Assembly: GCA_033857955.1 (NCBI GenBank)
Contig: JAWVCW010000002.1
Span: 17,962 to 81,961, forward strand
Direction: 5' to 3'
DNA length: 64,000 nucleotides
Source of the DNA: Gaiellasilicea sp033857955
GTDB taxonomy: Bacteria > Actinomycetota > Thermoleophilia > Gaiellales > Gaiellaceae
The notes beneath the pieces are model-generated. The model was not told the origin of the DNA, did not search any database, and saw nothing but the letters and a program-made list of their open reading frames with translations. Shown here piece by piece: positions 9,308-18,486 of the stretch (the first letter of the stretch is position 1; each line of letters begins with the position of its first letter). A program made the position numbers and the translations under genes.

Positions 9308-11694
9308 GCCGTGTGATCCACATGATCGGCAATGCCCATATCGACCCGGTGTGGCTCTGGCAGTGGCCGGAGGGCTACCAGGAGGTGCGCGCGACGTTCC
9401 AGTCCGCGATCGACCGGATGGACGAGTATCCGGACTTCGTCTTCACGTGCGACTCCGTGCTCTTCTTCGAGTGGATCGAGGAGACGGATCCGGAGCTCTT
9501 CGCCAGGATCCGCGAGCGCGTCGCCGAGGGCCGGCTCCAGGTCATCGGCGGCTGGTGGATCGAGCCCGACTGCAACATCCCGTCCGGGGAGTCGTACGTG
9601 CGACACGCGCTCTACGGCCAGCGCTGGCTCCAGGACCGCTTCGGAATCACGGCGACGACCGGCGCGAACCTCGACTCGTTCGGCCACAACGCGTCGATCC
9701 CGCAGCTGCTGCGCAAGGCGGGCATGGACTCGTACGTCTTCCTCCGGCCGGGGCCGGCGGAGAACGCCGAGCTGCCGGGGCCGGTCTTCCAGTGGGAGTC
9801 GCCGGACGGCTCGCGCGTGCTCGCGTACCGGATCCCGCACGAGTACTGCGCGCCGCGGGATGACCTCGGCGAGCACGTCGAGAAGGCGCTCGCGACGCTG
9901 CCGACCGACCGCGAGGAGCTGATGGTGTTCTACGGCGTCGGCAACCACGGCGGCGGCCCGACGAAGGCGAACCTCGACTCGATCGCGCGCCTCGACGGCC
10001 AAGGGGGGCTGCGACTCGAGCTGAGCTCGGTGCGTCGCTACTTCGACAGCATCGGTCGCAACGGCGACCTGCCGGTGCACGCCGGCGAGCTTCAGCATCA
10101 CGGCGTCGGCTGCTACACGAGCCACTCCGGGATCAAGCGCTGGAACCGGCGCGCGGAAAACCTCCTCCAGCGGGCGGAGAAGTGGTCGGCGGTCGCCGAC
10201 GTGCTCGGCGTCCAGGCGTACCCGCTCGAACAGCTGACCGAGGCGTGGAAGCTTCTCCTCTTCAACCAGTTCCACGACACGCTCGCGGGCACGTCGATCG
10301 AGCCCGCGTACGAGGACGCCCGCGACCAGATCGGCCACGCGTCGTCGCTCGCCGCGCTCGCGTTCAACCGTGCGATCCAGTCGATCTCGAGCCGGATCGA
10401 GATCCCGGCGGAGGAAGGGCTGACGCCGATCGTCGTCTTCAACCCACACCCCTGGCGGCTGCGGACGGACGTCGAGCTCGAGTACAACGCGCTCACGACG
10501 GAGGGCGCGCATCTCGAGGACGGCGTTCCCCTCCAGCTCACGCGGCCGCTGACGACGATGTCGAGTGCCCGGGCACGCCTCGTCTTCCCGGCCGACGTGC
10601 CAGCCCTCGGCTACCGCGTCTACCGGCTCTCCAAGGGCGCAATCGAGGGAGCGGACGCCGTTCGCGCCACCAGGAGCTCGCTCGAGAACGATCACGTCCT
10701 GCTCGAGCTCAACCCCGCGACCGGCCGGATCGTCAGGCTCGTGCACAAGGCGAGCGGCGCCGACCTCGCAGCGCCGCACGCGCGGCACGCGGTCGTCGTG
10801 AACGACCTCTCGGACACCTGGGGACACGGCGTCAGCGCCTACGACGACGAGCTCGGCGAGTTCGAGCCGAGCTCGGTGCGGCTGCTCGAGAACGGGTCGG
10901 TGCGGGCGATCCTGCGCGTCGACAGCCGCTGGGGCGGGTCGACGATGCGCGAGGACTACGTGCTCGCCGCGGACGCCGGCTACGTGGACGTTCGCGTGAC
11001 AATCGACTGGCACGAGCGGCTGAAGCTGCTGAAGCTCCGCTATCCGACAAGCCTCCAGCTCGGCCGTGCCACGTTCGAGGTGCCGTACGGGCATCTCGAA
11101 CGCGTCGCGGGCGGGGACGAGGAGCCGGGCCAGGCCTGGGTCGACGTCTCGGACGGGAACCGTGGGCTGACAGTGCTGAACGACGCGAAGTACGGCTACG
11201 ACGTGCGCGGCGGCGACGTCGGCATCAGCGCAGTCCGCAGTCCCGTGTGGGCCTGGCACGACCCGCGCGCGCTCGAGGAGGGCGGCGACTTCGAGTACAT
11301 GGATCAGGGCAAGCAGTCGTTCACCGTCCGGCTCGTGCCGCACGCGGGCGACTGGCGTGCGGCAGGCGTCGTGCGGCTCGCCGCCGAGCTGAACCAGCCG
11401 CCGTACGCGCTGCTCGAGACCTCTCACGACGGGCCGCTGCCTCAGCAGGCGTCCTTCGCCGCCGACGGCGAGGGCCCGGTGGTCGTCACCGTCGTCAAGG
11501 CGGCCGAGGACGATGACGGGTCGCTCGTCGTCCGGGCCTACGAGTCCGCCGGCGCTCCCGCCTCGGCCCGGATCGAGCTCCCACTCGCCGACCGGACGAT
11601 CGAGGCCGAGTTCGGCGCGAACGAGATCAAGACGTTTCGCGTGCCCCGCGACCCGGCCCAGCCGGTGACCGAGGTGAACCTGCTCGAGTGGTGA
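9304..11694 (+). CDS. Alpha-mannosidase, GH38
   Basis: 796 residues. The zinc-binding start GNAHIDPVWLWQW (residues ~8-20), the nucleophile region GANLDSFGHN (about 120-129, Asp in LDSFGH) and the later zinc His segment FHDTLAGTS (about 323-331) are the signature of GH38. C-terminal beta domains complete the usual length. No signal peptide, so it should trim alpha-mannose from imported oligosaccharide in the cytoplasm. It is translationally coupled to the SIS gene and overlaps the beta-mannosidase start by seven bases. Confidence 0.95.
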   Translation: MSRVIHMIGNAHIDPVWLWQWPEGYQEVRATFQSAIDRMDEYPDFVFTCDSVLFFEWIEETDPELFARIRERVAEGRLQVIGGWWIEPDCNIPSGESYVRHALYGQRWLQDRFGITATTGANLDSFGHNASIPQLLRKAGMDSYVFLRPGPAENAELPGPVFQWESPDGSRVLAYRIPHEYCAPRDDLGEHVEKALATLPTDREELMVFYGVGNHGGGPTKANLDSIARLDGQGGLRLELSSVRRYFDSIGRNGDLPVHAGELQHHGVGCYTSHSGIKRWNRRAENLLQRAEKWSAVADVLGVQAYPLEQLTEAWKLLLFNQFHDTLAGTSIEPAYEDARDQIGHASSLAALAFNRAIQSISSRIEIPAEEGLTPIVVFNPHPWRLRTDVELEYNALTTEGAHLEDGVPLQLTRPLTTMSSARARLVFPADVPALGYRVYRLSKGAIEGADAVRATRSSLENDHVLLELNPATGRIVRLVHKASGADLAAPHARHAVVVNDLSDTWGHGVSAYDDELGEFEPSSVRLLENGSVRAILRVDSRWGGSTMREDYVLAADAGYVDVRVTIDWHERLKLLKLRYPTSLQLGRATFEVPYGHLERVAGGDEEPGQAWVDVSDGNRGLTVLNDAKYGYDVRGGDVGISAVRSPVWAWHDPRALEEGGDFEYMDQGKQSFTVRLVPHAGDWRAAGVVRLAAELNQPPYALLETSHDGPLPQQASFAADGEGPVVVTVVKAAEDDDGSLVVRAYESAGAPASARIELPLADRTIEAEFGANEIKTFRVPRDPAQPVTEVNLLEW

Positions 11695-13769
11695 CCTCGC
11701 TCGACGGCGCCGACTGGCAAGTGAAGGGCTGCCTCGGCGACGAGTGGCAGTGGCACGTCGCGAAGCCCTGGGAGGCGCCCGGCTGGCTCCCTGCGCGCGT
11801 GCCGGGCAGCGTGCAGGACGACCTGATGCGCGCCGGTGAGGTGCCCGACCTCTACGTCGAGCGAAACTCGCGTCTCGCCGAGTGGGTGCCCGAGCGCTCG
11901 TGGGTCTACAGGAGGCCGGTCTCCGGCCCGGGGACGATCCGCTTCGACGGCGTCGACCATGAGGCGCGCGTCTTCATCGACGGCGAGCAGGTCGCCCACC
12001 ACGAGGGGTCGTTCACGCCCTTCGAGGTCGACGTCGCCGGTGGCGAGCACCAGCTCGCGGTCGTTGTTCACCGTGCGCCAGAGAGCGAGCCGCAGGTCGG
12101 CGAGACCCGCCGGGTAACTGTTCACAAGAGCAGGATGGGCTACGGCTGGGACTTCTGCCCGCGGCTGATCCACCAGGGGATCTGGCGGTCGGTGACGCTC
12201 GATCCTCCGCGCGAGCACTTCGCACACGTGAAGCTCGAGGACGACGTCGGCACCGTCGAGGTCGACGACGAGGTCGTGCTCCGCGTGGACGCCCCGCTGC
12301 TCTGGTGGCCGAACGGGATGGGCGAACAGCATCTCTACGACGTCGATGGGTTCCAGGTCGGCTTCCGTACAGTCTCGTTCGAGGGCTACGAGCTCGTGGT
12401 CAACGGCGTTCGGGCCCCCGTCAAAGGCTGGAACTGGGTGCCCGTCGATGCGCTCTACGGCGTCCCGAGGCCCGAGAAGCTCGCGCACCTGCTCGAGCTC
12501 GCGGCGCGCGCAAACGCGAACCTGATCCGGGTCTGGGGCGGCGGCCTGATCGAGACGCCCGAGTTCTACGACCTCTGCGACCGGCTCGGGCTGCTCGTCT
12601 GGCAGGAGTTCAGCCAGTCGAGCTCCGGGATCGACAGCGCTCCCTCCGACGAGCCGGAGTTCGTCCGGACGATGGTCGAGGACGCGCGGCAGATCGTGCC
12701 GCGGCGCCGTGACCGGGCCTCGCTCGCGATCTGGTGCGGTGGCAACGAGCTCGACGGCGACCACTCGACGCCCGTGCTCGCGGCGCTGAAGCAGGTCGTC
12801 CACGAGCTCGACCCCGGGCGCAACTGGCTGCCGACCTCACCTCTCGGCGAGTCCGACGTCCACGGCCCGTGGGAGCACCAGGGCCTGCGCTCCCACAACG
12901 GCCACTACGACGTGCAGACGTCCAAGCTGCACAGCGAGTTCGGTGTCGAGGGGATGACGAACCGGCGCGCGCTGGAGGCGCTGGTCGCGGAGGAGCACCG
13001 CTGGCCGGCCGACCGGACGAATCCGGTCTACGAGCACCTCGGTGCCTGGTGGAACAACGCGCCGCTCGTGCAGCAGGCGTTCGGTGGCAGGATCGAAGAC
13101 GTCGAGACGATGCGGCGTTGCTCGCAGTGGCTCCAGTACGAGGGGCTTCGCTATGCGGTCGAGGCGACGCTGCGCCGCGGCGCCGGCGCGATCCCCTGGC
13201 AGCTGAACGAGTCGTATCCGAACGCCTGGTGCACGTGCGCAGTCGACCACCACGGCGATCCGAAGCCCGCGTACTGGGGTGTCGCCCGCGCCTATCGCGA
13301 CGCGCCGACCGCGAGGTTCGTGACGAGCGCATGGGGTGGACTCGGCGAGGCGCGGGCGACGGTGACCGAGCCGGCGCGCTTCGTCGATCTCGGCGGCGCG
13401 GTGGTGGAGGAGGTCGAGGAGGGAGAGCTCGTCGCGCCTCTCGACGCCTTCGAGCACGACGTCTTCCTGCTCGACCTCGGCCCGAGCCGCTATGTGATGA
13501 CCCGTACCGAAGACCTGTCTCCGCTGCTGGACCTGCAACCTGCCCAGGTCGAAGTCGAGCGCACGCCAAGTAACAGACTGTTACTAAGTCACGTTGGCGG
13601 TGTCGCGGCGCTCGGGCTCGTGCTCGAGGACGCGCGGCCCTATGACGCGCCGGGTTGGGTGACGTTCTCGGACAACGTGCTCGACCTGCTGCCCGGGGAG
13701 ACGCGCGAAGTCGAGCTCGGCGGGCCGGTCGGCGAGCTGCGCGTGGTGGGCTGGAATGCCCGAGCCTAA
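11688..13769 (+). CDS. Beta-mannosidase, GH2
   Basis: 693 residues; GTG start (GTG 11691 is equally possible). A jelly-roll N-terminal domain, an immunoglobulin-like domain and a TIM barrel follow in GH2 order. The acid/base lies in WCGGNE (Glu354) and the nucleophile in LHSEFGVEG (Glu417). It is shorter than the usual ~820 residues, mainly in the N- and C-terminal domains. Beta-mannosidase cuts the Man-beta-1,4-GlcNAc bond, which fits the GH38 and GH84 neighbours. Oddity: codons 628-634 include AGT, AGA, TTA and CTA within a perfect palindrome (13569-13585), in sharp contrast to the GC-rich codon use around it. Confidence 0.92.
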   Translation: MVTSLDGADWQVKGCLGDEWQWHVAKPWEAPGWLPARVPGSVQDDLMRAGEVPDLYVERNSRLAEWVPERSWVYRRPVSGPGTIRFDGVDHEARVFIDGEQVAHHEGSFTPFEVDVAGGEHQLAVVVHRAPESEPQVGETRRVTVHKSRMGYGWDFCPRLIHQGIWRSVTLDPPREHFAHVKLEDDVGTVEVDDEVVLRVDAPLLWWPNGMGEQHLYDVDGFQVGFRTVSFEGYELVVNGVRAPVKGWNWVPVDALYGVPRPEKLAHLLELAARANANLIRVWGGGLIETPEFYDLCDRLGLLVWQEFSQSSSGIDSAPSDEPEFVRTMVEDARQIVPRRRDRASLAIWCGGNELDGDHSTPVLAALKQVVHELDPGRNWLPTSPLGESDVHGPWEHQGLRSHNGHYDVQTSKLHSEFGVEGMTNRRALEALVAEEHRWPADRTNPVYEHLGAWWNNAPLVQQAFGGRIEDVETMRRCSQWLQYEGLRYAVEATLRRGAGAIPWQLNESYPNAWCTCAVDHHGDPKPAYWGVARAYRDAPTARFVTSAWGGLGEARATVTEPARFVDLGGAVVEEVEEGELVAPLDAFEHDVFLLDLGPSRYVMTRTEDLSPLLDLQPAQVEVERTPSNRLLLSHVGGVAALGLVLEDARPYDAPGWVTFSDNVLDLLPGETREVELGGPVGELRVVGWNARA
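13569..13585. repeat. Perfect 17-base palindrome inside the GH2 gene
   Basis: AGTAACAGACTGTTACT has perfect 8-base arms around a central A. It lies in an AT-rich patch inside a gene that is otherwise very GC-rich and forces the rare codons AGT, AGA, TTA and CTA. The shape is that of a transcription-factor operator. A cis-acting role is an inference. Confidence 0.5.
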
Positions 13770-15432
13770 AGCGATCGCACCGGACGGCTCGCCCGTCGCC
13801 GGCTTCCGCTTCGACGGAGAGACGGTGACGTACGAGGGTGTCGAGCCGGTCGAGGCGGGGATCCGCTTCGAGCTGGAGCTGCCCGCGACGGACGACCCGA
13901 AGTGGCTCGTCCCGGGCGTCTTCTACGGCGAGAACCGGCCCGAGAGCTGCACGCGGATCTACCCGCGCTTCACGCCGGGACGCGTCGACGTCGAGCGGAT
14001 GGAGTCCGACGCCTGGTCGTTTCGAGCCGATCGCTGTGCGACGCCTGCCGTCTTCTCGAACGGTCGCGGCCTGCGCACGAGCGAGGTCAGCCCGCTCGGG
14101 CAGGCGGGCGTCGGCTTCGCCTTGCGCGACGGCTCTCCGGTCGTCTGGCTCGATTTCCCCTACCGCGAGGAGCCGCTGCGGTACGACGGCTCCGAGACAC
14201 CGGCTGCGCCTGACGTAAAGACGTATCGCTGGCGTCCGGGCGAGTCCGTGCAGCTCGACGTGCGCGAGGGCGACCTCTCGGCGCTCCGCCCGGCCGAGCC
14301 GTTCGACGATCCAGGCTGGGTCGGCGTCGAGCAGGCTGCGGAGCTCGCCGCGTGGGGCCTCTATCGCTGGCACTACAAGCCCGAGCCGCCGCGGCTGATC
14401 GAAACCGTAGCCTTCGACCGCGACGCCTTCGGCGAGAAGGGCGACCGCGACGCCATGCACGTCTCCTGGGTGAGTGGAGTCCCGTACGCGTACGCGCTGC
14501 TGCGGCACGGCCGCCGCGTCGGCAACGCCGACTACATCCAGGCGGCCGAGTCGGTGCTCGACCACGTTGCCGGGAGCCTGACCCCGGGCGGCACCTTCTG
14601 GGCGCAATGGACGGCGAGCCGCGGGTGGACGACGGGCTGGCATCCCGACCGCACGCGGCTGCACGCGCGCACGCTCGCCGACGCGACCCTCTTCATGCTC
14701 CGCGCCGGCGGCCGCTGGCAGGACGCGGCGCGCTCGAACGTCGCCGTCGCCCTCCGCACCCAACGGGACGACGGTGCGCTTCCCGCTGCTCATCACGTCG
14801 AGACCGGCGACGCAGTCTCCTGGGAGGGCACCGCCGGCATGGCCTGGATCCCGGCGCTCGCGGAGGCCGGACACCTCGACGAGGCGAGACGAGCGGGCGA
14901 GTACTTCAAGCAGTTCGACATGTGGTACGGCGCGCCGGAGGACGTCGACCTCGCCCCGACCTCGGAGGACGGCTACGCCGCGGTGATGGCCTTCGTCGCG
15001 CTCGAGGACTGGGACACCGCGCGTCGCGCCGCGGACTGGATGCTGACGTTCCGCTACACCTACGACGTCGCCTTTTCGGACAACACGATCCTCGGTCGGT
15101 ATGGCTTCCGCACGCGCGGCGCCGACCAGGCCTCGCCCGCCAACCAGCATCTGCACTCCTTCGGGCTGATCTGCCTGCCGGAGATGGTGCGCCTCGCCCG
15201 TGCGACCGGAGACGACCACTACCTGCGGACGACGCTCGAGAACCTCGCCTGCTTCCGCCAGTTCGTGGCGCGCGAGGACGGCGACTTCGATGCGTGGCGG
15301 GGAATGACGACCGAGCGCTACTACCAGACCGACTGCTTCGCGGCGAAGGGAATGCTCCTGACCCTGTCGCATGCCTGGACGGGAGGCGTCCTCCTCTACG
15401 CCTGCGAGGAAGCGTTGGAGCTCGGCCTGTGA
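13756..15432 (+). CDS. Uncharacterised protein with helical-barrel glycosidase-like fold
   Basis: 558 residues that I cannot assign to a named family. Residues ~1-190 are beta-rich, with repeated Glu/Asp/Arg patches. Residues ~195-558 are a succession of helical hairpins rich in Trp, Tyr and Asp (for example SWEGTAGMAWIPALAEAG and TYDVAFSDNTILGRYGF), the pattern of six-hairpin (alpha/alpha)6 glycosidases, lyases and epimerases. It has no signal peptide. It overlaps the beta-mannosidase by 14 bases and the GH1 gene by 4, so it belongs to the glycan operon. A glycosidase or sugar-acid hydrolase role is plausible, but the substrate is unknown. Confidence 0.75.
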   Translation: MPEPKAIAPDGSPVAGFRFDGETVTYEGVEPVEAGIRFELELPATDDPKWLVPGVFYGENRPESCTRIYPRFTPGRVDVERMESDAWSFRADRCATPAVFSNGRGLRTSEVSPLGQAGVGFALRDGSPVVWLDFPYREEPLRYDGSETPAAPDVKTYRWRPGESVQLDVREGDLSALRPAEPFDDPGWVGVEQAAELAAWGLYRWHYKPEPPRLIETVAFDRDAFGEKGDRDAMHVSWVSGVPYAYALLRHGRRVGNADYIQAAESVLDHVAGSLTPGGTFWAQWTASRGWTTGWHPDRTRLHARTLADATLFMLRAGGRWQDAARSNVAVALRTQRDDGALPAAHHVETGDAVSWEGTAGMAWIPALAEAGHLDEARRAGEYFKQFDMWYGAPEDVDLAPTSEDGYAAVMAFVALEDWDTARRAADWMLTFRYTYDVAFSDNTILGRYGFRTRGADQASPANQHLHSFGLICLPEMVRLARATGDDHYLRTTLENLACFRQFVAREDGDFDAWRGMTTERYYQTDCFAAKGMLLTLSHAWTGGVLLYACEEALELGL

Positions 15433-16703
15433 CGTTCCCCGACGACTTCAGGTGGGGCGTCGCGACGTCGGCGCTCCAGATCGAAGGCTCGCCCGACGCC
15501 GACGGCCGCGGCCCCTCGATCTGGGACGACTTCGCGGGCGAGAGCGGCGAGACGGTCGGGAACGCGTGCGACCACTACAACCGCTGGTGGGAGGACGTGG
15601 AGCTGATGGCGTCGCTCGGCGTCAGCGCGTACCGCTTCTCGCTCGCGTGGCCGCGGATCTTCCCGGACGGCCGCCGGCTCGAGCAGCGCGGCCTCGACCA
15701 CTACGACCGGCTGCTGGACGCGCTGCTCGAGCACGGGATCGAGCCGCTCGTGACCCTCTACCACTGGGATCTCCCGAGCGCGCTCGACTGGCGTGACCGC
15801 GCGACGGTGGAGCGCTTCGCGGAGTACGCGTCCACGGTCTTCGACACGTACGGCGATCGCGTCTCGAAGTGGGTCTCGATCAACGAGCCTTGGATCATCG
15901 GCGTGCTCGGCTACCAGTTGGGTCTCCACGCGCCCGGCGTCCGCGACCTGCGGGCCTCGGTCGAGGTGATGCACAACGTCCTCCTCGCCCACGGTCGAGC
16001 CGCGCAGGAGCTGGCCGGGCGCGGCGAGATCGGCGTCGCGTTCTGCCTCTTCCCGCACTATCCCGAGGGGCCCGGCGATGAGGAGGCTGCGCGTCTCTCG
16101 GACGGTTACGTCAACCGCTGGTTCCTCGACCCGGTGCTGAAGGGCTCGTACCCCGACGACATGCGCTGCGTCTACGAGGAGCGGGTCGGCGAGTTCGACT
16201 TCGTCCGCGACGGCGATCTCGAGACCATCGCCACGGCTGGCGACTTCGTCGGCGTCAACTACTACACCCGGCGCGTGATGCGGGCTGCCCCCGGCCGCGA
16301 GCCATTCCCCTGGGAGGTCGTCACGCTCGGCGACCGGCCGATGACCGGCGGCGACTGGGAGATCGTGCCCGAGGCGTTCACCGACCTGTTGCTCCGCCTG
16401 CACGACGATTACGGCGACGTGCCGATCCTGATCACCGAGAACGGCGGCATCTTCCCGGAGCCCCTGCACGACGCGGCCCGGATCGAGTACCTGCACGGCC
16501 ACCTCGCCGCGATGCACGCCGCGATCGAGCAGGGCGCGAACGTGCAGGGCTACTACCACTGGTCGTTCATGGACAACTTCGAGTGGGCGCTCGGCTACGA
16601 GCCGCGGTTCGGGCTCGTTCACGTCGACTACGAGACGCAGGCGCGGACGGTCAAGGACAGCGGCCGCTGGTACGCCGAAGTGGTGGGGAGGAACGCGCTG
16701 TGA
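15429..16703 (+). CDS. GH1 beta-glycosidase
   Basis: 424 residues, GTG in a GTGA overlap. The N-terminal FRWGVATSALQIEG is the GH1 signature region. The acid/base lies in SINEPW (Glu153) and the nucleophile in LITENGG (Glu337). HYNRWWEDVELM and YHWDLP are also typical. GH1 enzymes remove beta-linked glucose, galactose, fucose or mannose, or 6-phospho sugars. The neighbours GalT and GalK make a beta-galactosidase activity attractive, but that is inference. It appears cytoplasmic. Confidence 0.95.
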   Translation: MTFPDDFRWGVATSALQIEGSPDADGRGPSIWDDFAGESGETVGNACDHYNRWWEDVELMASLGVSAYRFSLAWPRIFPDGRRLEQRGLDHYDRLLDALLEHGIEPLVTLYHWDLPSALDWRDRATVERFAEYASTVFDTYGDRVSKWVSINEPWIIGVLGYQLGLHAPGVRDLRASVEVMHNVLLAHGRAAQELAGRGEIGVAFCLFPHYPEGPGDEEAARLSDGYVNRWFLDPVLKGSYPDDMRCVYEERVGEFDFVRDGDLETIATAGDFVGVNYYTRRVMRAAPGREPFPWEVVTLGDRPMTGGDWEIVPEAFTDLLLRLHDDYGDVPILITENGGIFPEPLHDAARIEYLHGHLAAMHAAIEQGANVQGYYHWSFMDNFEWALGYEPRFGLVHVDYETQARTVKDSGRWYAEVVGRNAL

Positions 16704-17533
16704 CACGCACGCTCGACGCGATCGCCCGCGAGAGCGGCACGTTCGCGATGGTCGCGATGGACCAGCGCGAGTCGCTGCGGACGATGCTCCGGGAGCACGG
16801 GCACGAGGCGGACGACGAGCGCGTCGGCAGGTTCAAGGAGGCAGTTGCCCGCGAGCTCGCCCCGCACGCCTCGGGCTTCCTGATCGAGGCCGAGCATCTC
16901 GACACGGTCGCGCCGCACGTGCCGCACGGGCTCATCCTCGCCGTGGACGTGCTCGACCAGGAGGACGGCGCACCGGTCGAGGACACGTCGCTGGACGAGG
17001 ACGTGCGTCCGGCCGCGGGTGTCGTCGCGCTGAAGCTCCTCGTGATCTGGCGCGACGACGAGCGCCGTGCGGAGAGGATCGAGCTCGCGCGCAGCTTCGT
17101 CGAGCTCGCCGAGCGCTACGGCCTCCTCTCCGTCCTCGAGCCTGTCGTGCGGCACGACGACCGCGAGTGGGCGATCGTCGAGGCTGCGCTCGAGCTCGGA
17201 GCGGTGCGTCCGTCGCTCTACAAGTGCCAGGTGCCGCTCGAGGGCAAGGGCGATCCGGCGGAGATCACGCGGCATGCGCGCGCGATCGACGCGGCGCTCC
17301 CGTGCCCGTGGGTCGTGCTCTCCCAGGGCGTCGCTGCAGACGACTTTCCCGGCGCCGTCGAGGCGGCGTGTCGCGGCGGCGCCTCCGGCTTCCTCGCGGG
17401 ACGCGCGCTCTGGACGTTGACGCTGGCCGCCGAGGATCCGACGGAGCTCCTGCGCGAGCACTCCGTGCCGCGCTTGCAGCAGCTGGGCGCGATCGTCGAC
17501 GAGCATGCGCGGCCGTGGCGGGAGAAGAGGTGA
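16700..17533 (+). CDS. Class I aldolase of the YihT/LacD family
   Basis: 277 residues, GTG in a GTGA overlap. From memory of E. coli YihT (sulfofructose-1-phosphate aldolase), the two share AMDQRES versus AVDQREA near the start, ALKLLVIWR versus ALKLLVLWR, LEPVVR versus VEPVVR, LYK before a Pro (Lys175, the probable Schiff-base residue), GASGFLAGRA and a QQLG-IVDE end. The related LacD cleaves tagatose-1,6-bisphosphate. One difference lies in the loop before the C-terminal strand, LSQGV here versus LSSGV in YihT. No sulfolactaldehyde reductase or YihS-type isomerase is nearby. So aldol cleavage of a ketose phosphate is well supported, but the substrate is not. Confidence 0.85.
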   Translation: MTRTLDAIARESGTFAMVAMDQRESLRTMLREHGHEADDERVGRFKEAVARELAPHASGFLIEAEHLDTVAPHVPHGLILAVDVLDQEDGAPVEDTSLDEDVRPAAGVVALKLLVIWRDDERRAERIELARSFVELAERYGLLSVLEPVVRHDDREWAIVEAALELGAVRPSLYKCQVPLEGKGDPAEITRHARAIDAALPCPWVVLSQGVAADDFPGAVEAACRGGASGFLAGRALWTLTLAAEDPTELLREHSVPRLQQLGAIVDEHARPWREKR

Positions 17534-18486
17534 ACGCGCGGGGTGTGATCGAGGGCTTCTACGGCCCGCCCTGGACGCACGCCGAGCGGCTCGACCTGAT
17601 CGAGTTCTGCGGCCGCGAGGGCTTCAACACCTGGGTGCACGCGCCGAAGGACGACCGGTTCCATCGCGAGCGCTGGCGCGACCCGTACCCGGATGAGGAA
17701 GTCGCGCTGTTCGCCGAGCTCGTCGACGCGGCGGAACGGAACGGTGTCGACTTCGCCTACGCGATCTCTCCCGGGCTGGACATTTGCTACTCGCAGGAGG
17801 CGGAGCTCGAGGCGCTCGTCGAGAAGTGCGGGCAGTTGCGCTCGATCGGCGTTCGCTCCTTCCAGCTCCTGTACGACGACGTCGAGCAGGAGCTGAACTG
17901 CGGGGCGGACGACGAGCGGTACGGCCACGAGGCGCGGCCCAGTGCCGCCGCCCAGGCCGACCTCAGCAACCGTTTCCTGCGCGCACTCCCGCAGGACGGG
18001 CCGCTCGTCGTCTGCCCCCGCGGGTATGCCGGAACGGAGACGACCGACTACCGGGAGGTCTTCGGACGCTTGCTCGATCCGGAGATCGTCGTCTACTGGA
18101 CGGGCCCCGAGATCGTCTCGACCTCGATCACGAGAGCAGACGTGGACGCCGCGACGGAAGGCTTCGGCCACGAGCTGCTGCTCTGGGACAACTATCCGGT
18201 CAACGACTTCGCGCCGGACAAGCTCTTTCTCGGGCCGCTGCGGGGCCGCGAGCCGGGACTCGGCGTGGCCGGGCTGATCGCGAACGGGATGCTGCAGGCC
18301 GTCCCTTCGAAGCTGCCGCTCGCGACGGTGGCGGACTACCTGCGCGACCCGGACGGCTACGACCCGACACGCTCGTTCGAGCGAGCGCTGCGCGAGTACG
18401 GCGAGGAGGTCGCAGCGGCCGTGCGTGCGCTCGGCCCGGGTGTGGACGTCGAAGACGCACTCGCGCAGCTGGAGCTCTCCGCATGA
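17530..18486 (+). CDS. GH84 beta-N-acetylglucosaminidase-like enzyme
   Basis: 318 residues, GTG in a GTGA overlap. The opening RGVIEGFYGPPWTHAERL and NTWVHAPKDD are hallmark GH84 sequences. The adjacent Asp pair in YDDVEQ (Asp116-Asp117) is the catalytic dyad used with substrate-assisted catalysis. Only the catalytic barrel is present. Secreted clostridial and intestinal relatives carry extra domains and signal peptides that are absent here, so it probably acts on imported GlcNAc-containing fragments. The role fits with alpha- and beta-mannosidase for a Man-GlcNAc core. Confidence 0.92.
   Translation: MNARGVIEGFYGPPWTHAERLDLIEFCGREGFNTWVHAPKDDRFHRERWRDPYPDEEVALFAELVDAAERNGVDFAYAISPGLDICYSQEAELEALVEKCGQLRSIGVRSFQLLYDDVEQELNCGADDERYGHEARPSAAAQADLSNRFLRALPQDGPLVVCPRGYAGTETTDYREVFGRLLDPEIVVYWTGPEIVSTSITRADVDAATEGFGHELLLWDNYPVNDFAPDKLFLGPLRGREPGLGVAGLIANGMLQAVPSKLPLATVADYLRDPDGYDPTRSFERALREYGEEVAAAVRALGPGVDVEDALAQLELSA

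Noticed and set aside
16700..17533. A complete sulfoglycolysis pathway around the YihT-like aldolase
   Set aside because: No sulfoquinovosidase with its typical motif, no YihS-type isomerase, no sulfofructose kinase and no sulfolactaldehyde reductase could be recognised.
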